From the NCBI GenBank assembly GCA_937912175.1, contig CALDOU010000025.1, forward strand, positions 1 to 45,491: 45,491 bases of DNA. The letters run 5' to 3'. The notes under the pieces were generated by a model that did not search any database, was not told where the DNA came from, and saw nothing but the letters and a program-made list of their open reading frames with translations. Positions 42,503 through 45,491 of the stretch are shown piece by piece. Positions within the stretch are counted from its first letter, which is position 1; the number at the start of each line of letters is the position of its first letter. The DNA comes from an uncultured Clostridia bacterium (GTDB lineage Bacteria > Bacillota > Clostridia > Oscillospirales > Acutalibacteraceae). The position numbers and the translations under genes are program-made.

Positions 42503-42531
42503 TTGCTTTATAAGAGCGGCGATAATATAAT
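42503..42531 (+). promoter_or_regulatory. Promoter of alaS
   Basis: TTGCTT (42503-42508), 17 bases, TATAAT (42526-42531), 50 bases before the ATG. No T-box element is seen upstream of alaS. Confidence 0.6.
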
Positions 42532-42580
42532 AAAATATATAATTGATTTAAAATTAATATAAATATAGGGAGAAAATATA

Positions 42581-45157
42581 ATGGAAAAGATCTCATCAAT
42601 TGAAATAAAAAATAAATTTTTATCTTTTTTTAAAGAAAAAGACCATATGCAAATTATGGATTCCTCTATTGTTCCAAAAAACGACCCGACTCTTTTATTT
42701 ATAAATTCCGGCATGGCTCCGATAAAAAATTATTTTACCGGTGCGGAAAAACCGCCTTATGCCAGACTTTGTGATATCCAGCCGTGTATACGTACAATTG
42801 ATATAGATTCCGTGGGTGATAAACATCATTTAACCAGCTTTCAAATGCTGGGGAGTTGGTCAATAAATGATTATTTTAAAGAAAAGGCCATCTCTTTAGC
42901 TTTTGAGTTTTTAACAAAGAGGCTTAATATACCAAAGGAAAAGTTATATGTTACCGTTTTTGCGGGTGACAAAGATTTGGGACTTCCTTTGGACAAAGAA
43001 GCATATGAATATTGGAAAAAAGTCGGAATGCCTGAAAATCATATAATCAGTTGTGGCAAGGACGATAATTTTTGGGGACCGACCGCTGAAACCGGACCTT
43101 GCGGACCATGTACCGAAATTTTCTATGATACCGGTGAGGGTGAAGCATATACTCCCGGGGGAACATTTGATACTAAAAAAAGATATATTGAAATCTGGAA
43201 CGCAGGCGTATTTATGCAACTTAATAAAAACGCCGACGGTTCTTTCAGCAAGCTTAGTTTTACAAGTGTTGATACCGGTGCGGGATTAGAGCGTATTTCC
43301 ATGGTTTTAAATGGACATTCCACTGTTTATGATACAGACTTGCTTAAACCGATAAAAAATTATATAGAAAGTAAGATTCCTTCGGAAAATAAAATTCCAT
43401 TGAGAGATGTTCTTATTATGACAGATCACTTAAGAACAGTTACACTTATACTTTCCGAAAAGGTAAGTCCTTCCAATGAAGGAAGGGGTTATATCCCCAG
43501 AAAGCTTATTCGTAGATGTATGATGATGATTGCAAAAAATAAGGTCGCACATTTTAATTTTTCGGATGTTGCTGAATTTATAATTGATAATTACAGTGAA
43601 TTTTTCGGTAATTTTAAAAAGAATAAAGATTATATAATTAAAGAGTTTAAAAAAGAACAAGAACAATTTGAAAAAGTCTTAAAAAACGGGTTGGAACGTT
43701 TGGAACAGATTAAGCCCAATAAAAAAATTACGTCCGATGAAGCTTTTGAATTGGTTACTACTTATGGACTGCCTTTTGATATAATTTTGAATTATGCAGA
43801 GGAAAACAATCTTTCGGTAGATAAAATCGGTTTTGAAAATAAAATAAAAGAACATAAAGAAAAATCCAGAAGCACTTCAAATTCTTCCGAAAATATGAAT
43901 TTTAATAAAATTTCCGAATTAATAGGTGATTGTCAGCCCACAAGTTTTGTAGGTTATGAATTGTTAAATTGTAAATCTTCTGTGAAAAAAATAATATCGC
44001 AAGATAAAGCAACGCCTTGTGCTGTTGAAGGTGATTCTGTTGCTGTGATTTTGAGCGAAACACCTTTTTATGCTGAATCCGGCGGACAGTGTGCGGATAC
44101 CGGATATATTTCAAATGAAAAGTGTTTAATAAAAGTTAATGATGTTAAAAAAACTTCTAAAGGAATATTTGTTCATTACGGAACTATTGAAAAAGGTAAA
44201 ATTTCAGAAGAAGATATTGTTGAAGCTAAAGTTGATTTTGTACGGCGTCAAAAAATAGCCAATAATCATACTGCTGTGCATTTGCTTCAAAGCGCTCTTC
44301 AAAAAATTTACGGTAAAAATGTTCATCAGGCAGGTTCCAAAGTCGAAGAAGACAGGCTCAGATTTGACTTTAATTACGATAACCCTATTTCAGAAGAAGA
44401 AATATTTGAAATCGAACGAATTGTAAATGAGTATATTATTAAAAATATATCTGGAAAAGTTGAAATCAAAAAACTTTCAGACGCTATTTTAAGTGGCGCG
44501 ATGGCCCTTTTTGAAAGTAAATACGGGGAAGATGTTCGCGTTGTGACTTTTGGAGATGTGTCGTCAGAATTATGCGGAGGTACACACACGGATAAAACAG
44601 GAAATATAGGATTGTTTTTAATAACTTCCGCCGAAGGAATAGGAAAAGGCATAAAAAGAATTGTTGCAATAACCGGTCCCGATGCTTTGAGTTATGTACA
44701 AAATAAAATACATGATATAAATAAATTATCAAAACTTTTAAAAGTAAAGCCGGAAACCGTTGTGGAAAAAGCAGAAAAAGAATTAAAAAATATATCTGCC
44801 AAAAAAATAGAGTTCAAGTCGCTTTCTAAGTCGGACATCATATTTGTGAAACAAAAATCCGGATTAAATTTTGGATATATTATTGTTGATGAATCAAACA
44901 AAAAATTATCATCGGAAGTCGGAAAACTTTCCGATATTACGCAAAGCATTATTGTTTGTGTTGCAGGTCAAGATAAAAAACAGATTATAGTTGCGGTAAA
45001 TGATGGTAATGTAGAAAATTATCCTGCCAATAAAGTTTTAATTGAGCTTATGAAAAAGCTTGACGGAAAAGGTGGCGGAAATAAAAAGGTGGCTACCGGT
45101 GGAACGAGTATGCCTTTGAATGATATTATCAGTATTATCAAGAACTTTTGTGTGTGA
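42581..45157 (+). CDS. alaS: Alanyl-tRNA synthetase
   Basis: 858 residues, near the usual 870-880. Charges tRNA-Ala and hydrolyses mischarged Ser/Gly-tRNA. Class II catalytic core: NSGMAPIKNYFTG, RTIDIDSVGDKHHLTSFQML (motif 2 area) and DTGAGLERI (motif 3). The editing domain zinc site has H563-x3-H567 (HTAVHLL) and C665-x3-H669 (CGGTH). The C-terminal DHHA1 part ends with DGKGGGNKKVATGG. GGGAG lies about 9 bases before the ATG. A 13-bp hairpin spans the end of the gene. Confidence 0.97.
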   Translation: MEKISSIEIKNKFLSFFKEKDHMQIMDSSIVPKNDPTLLFINSGMAPIKNYFTGAEKPPYARLCDIQPCIRTIDIDSVGDKHHLTSFQMLGSWSINDYFKEKAISLAFEFLTKRLNIPKEKLYVTVFAGDKDLGLPLDKEAYEYWKKVGMPENHIISCGKDDNFWGPTAETGPCGPCTEIFYDTGEGEAYTPGGTFDTKKRYIEIWNAGVFMQLNKNADGSFSKLSFTSVDTGAGLERISMVLNGHSTVYDTDLLKPIKNYIESKIPSENKIPLRDVLIMTDHLRTVTLILSEKVSPSNEGRGYIPRKLIRRCMMMIAKNKVAHFNFSDVAEFIIDNYSEFFGNFKKNKDYIIKEFKKEQEQFEKVLKNGLERLEQIKPNKKITSDEAFELVTTYGLPFDIILNYAEENNLSVDKIGFENKIKEHKEKSRSTSNSSENMNFNKISELIGDCQPTSFVGYELLNCKSSVKKIISQDKATPCAVEGDSVAVILSETPFYAESGGQCADTGYISNEKCLIKVNDVKKTSKGIFVHYGTIEKGKISEEDIVEAKVDFVRRQKIANNHTAVHLLQSALQKIYGKNVHQAGSKVEEDRLRFDFNYDNPISEEEIFEIERIVNEYIIKNISGKVEIKKLSDAILSGAMALFESKYGEDVRVVTFGDVSSELCGGTHTDKTGNIGLFLITSAEGIGKGIKRIVAITGPDALSYVQNKIHDINKLSKLLKVKPETVVEKAEKELKNISAKKIEFKSLSKSDIIFVKQKSGLNFGYIIVDESNKKLSSEVGKLSDITQSIIVCVAGQDKKQIIVAVNDGNVENYPANKVLIELMKKLDGKGGGNKKVATGGTSMPLNDIISIIKNFCV

Positions 45158-45175
45158 TTTTGCACACAAAAGTTC
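45142..45175 (+). other. Hairpin ending just before the alaS stop codon
   Basis: GAACTTTTGTGTG (45142-45154) pairs perfectly with CACACAAAAGTTC (45163-45175). The left arm is the last coding bases of alaS, and the TGA stop (45155-45157) is in the loop. No T-run follows. It may protect the mRNA 3' end or weakly terminate before the rRNA promoter. Confidence 0.6.
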
Positions 45176-45233
45176 AACAACGACAATTGTGTTTGTAAAA
45201 AAGGTAGAAGAAGGGAATGGTGGGAAAAAAGTG

Positions 45234-45263
45234 TTGACATGGGTAGAAGAAATATGATATTAT
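45234..45263 (+). promoter_or_regulatory. rRNA operon promoter
   Basis: TTGACA (45234-45239) and TATTAT (45258-45263), 18-base spacer, about 170 bases before the 16S 5' end. Confidence 0.75.
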
Positions 45264-45430
45264 AAAAAAGCGCTGAAAAAACGGAAGTTTGGGAAGCGTG
45301 AGGACCTTGAAAATTAAACAACGCAAAATACGACAAAGTATTTTAAGACCCGTAATTAATTTGAGATTTGAATCTCGGACAAAAAATTACGATACAGTCA
45401 GTGTATCGTTGAGCACAAACAGCTCTAATA
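45264..45430 (+). other. 16S rRNA leader with antitermination/processing structures
   Basis: Contains GGACCTTGAAAATTAAACAA (45301-45320), like the boxA-type leader stretch of Clostridial rRNA operons. It then has a series of hairpins: AAAATAC/GTATTTT near 45327-45346, GAGATT/AATCTC near 45363-45376, ACGATACA/TGTATCGT (45389-45396 with 45402-45409) and GAGC/GCTC near 45411-45425. These fit antitermination and pre-rRNA processing. Confidence 0.55.

Positions 45431-45491
<61 letters not shown>

Overview
The window (45.5 kb, AT-rich, no sequencing gaps seen) looks like a chromosome piece from an anaerobic, low-GC Bacillota of the class Clostridia. The reasons are the archaeal/eukaryotic-type ProRS, pyruvate:ferredoxin oxidoreductase, a YaaO-DarA-HolB-RicT block and a YaaL-BofA pair as in Bacillus/Clostridium, SpoVAC, strong AGGAGG ribosome binding sites and many GTG/TTG starts. 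It also carries genes with eukaryote-like domains (a secreted calpain-type protease and a RING-finger protein). This suggests a host-associated, perhaps protist-dwelling, lineage; that lifestyle is inference.

Layout. 1-1020: the C-terminal tail of an unknown hydrophilic protein, then a small double-glycine-leader (bacteriocin-like) gene interrupted by a frameshift at an A-run. 1020-12426: tyrS (minus), then rpoB-rpoC from a consensus promoter with a long leader, a D-Ala-D-Ala carboxypeptidase and an S1-domain protein whose Shine-Dalgarno lies inside an 11-bp hairpin. 12521-14166 (minus): secreted calpain-like protease, with its C-terminal part split off at an A5 tract. 14235-19894 (minus): nifJ, an NTP pyrophosphohydrolase, a flavin-binding protein and proS. 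20136-22207: rplM, rpsI, a DegV protein and rpsT. 22290-25149 (minus): glycolipid glycosyltransferase, fmt and a VanY-type peptidase. 25331-26401: prfA. 26477-26911 (minus): RING-finger protein. 27019-30108: Sua5/YwlC, a lytic transglycosylase and an M18 aminopeptidase. 30206-30740 (minus): bofA and yaaL. 31020-33999: an iron operon made of a FeoA-FeoB fusion, a small Cys-rich FeoB partner and a DtxR-type regulator, with a palindrome over the promoter. 34023-38735: rlmB, spoVAC (minus), then decarboxylase, darA, holB and ricT. 38937-45157: pcrA, a Cys-rich protein of unknown function and alaS. The right edge enters a 16S rRNA gene behind its own promoter and leader.

Most of the window is housekeeping: transcription, tRNA charging, translation factors, ribosomal proteins and wall enzymes. 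The accessory genes (GG-leader peptide, calpain, RING) sit singly between core operons, and each has its own consensus-like promoter. Two of the three are broken at a short A-run and both would be repaired by exactly one extra A. The most interesting candidates are the calpain and RING proteins, as a possible set of host-directed effectors, together with this shared A-tract frameshift pattern.
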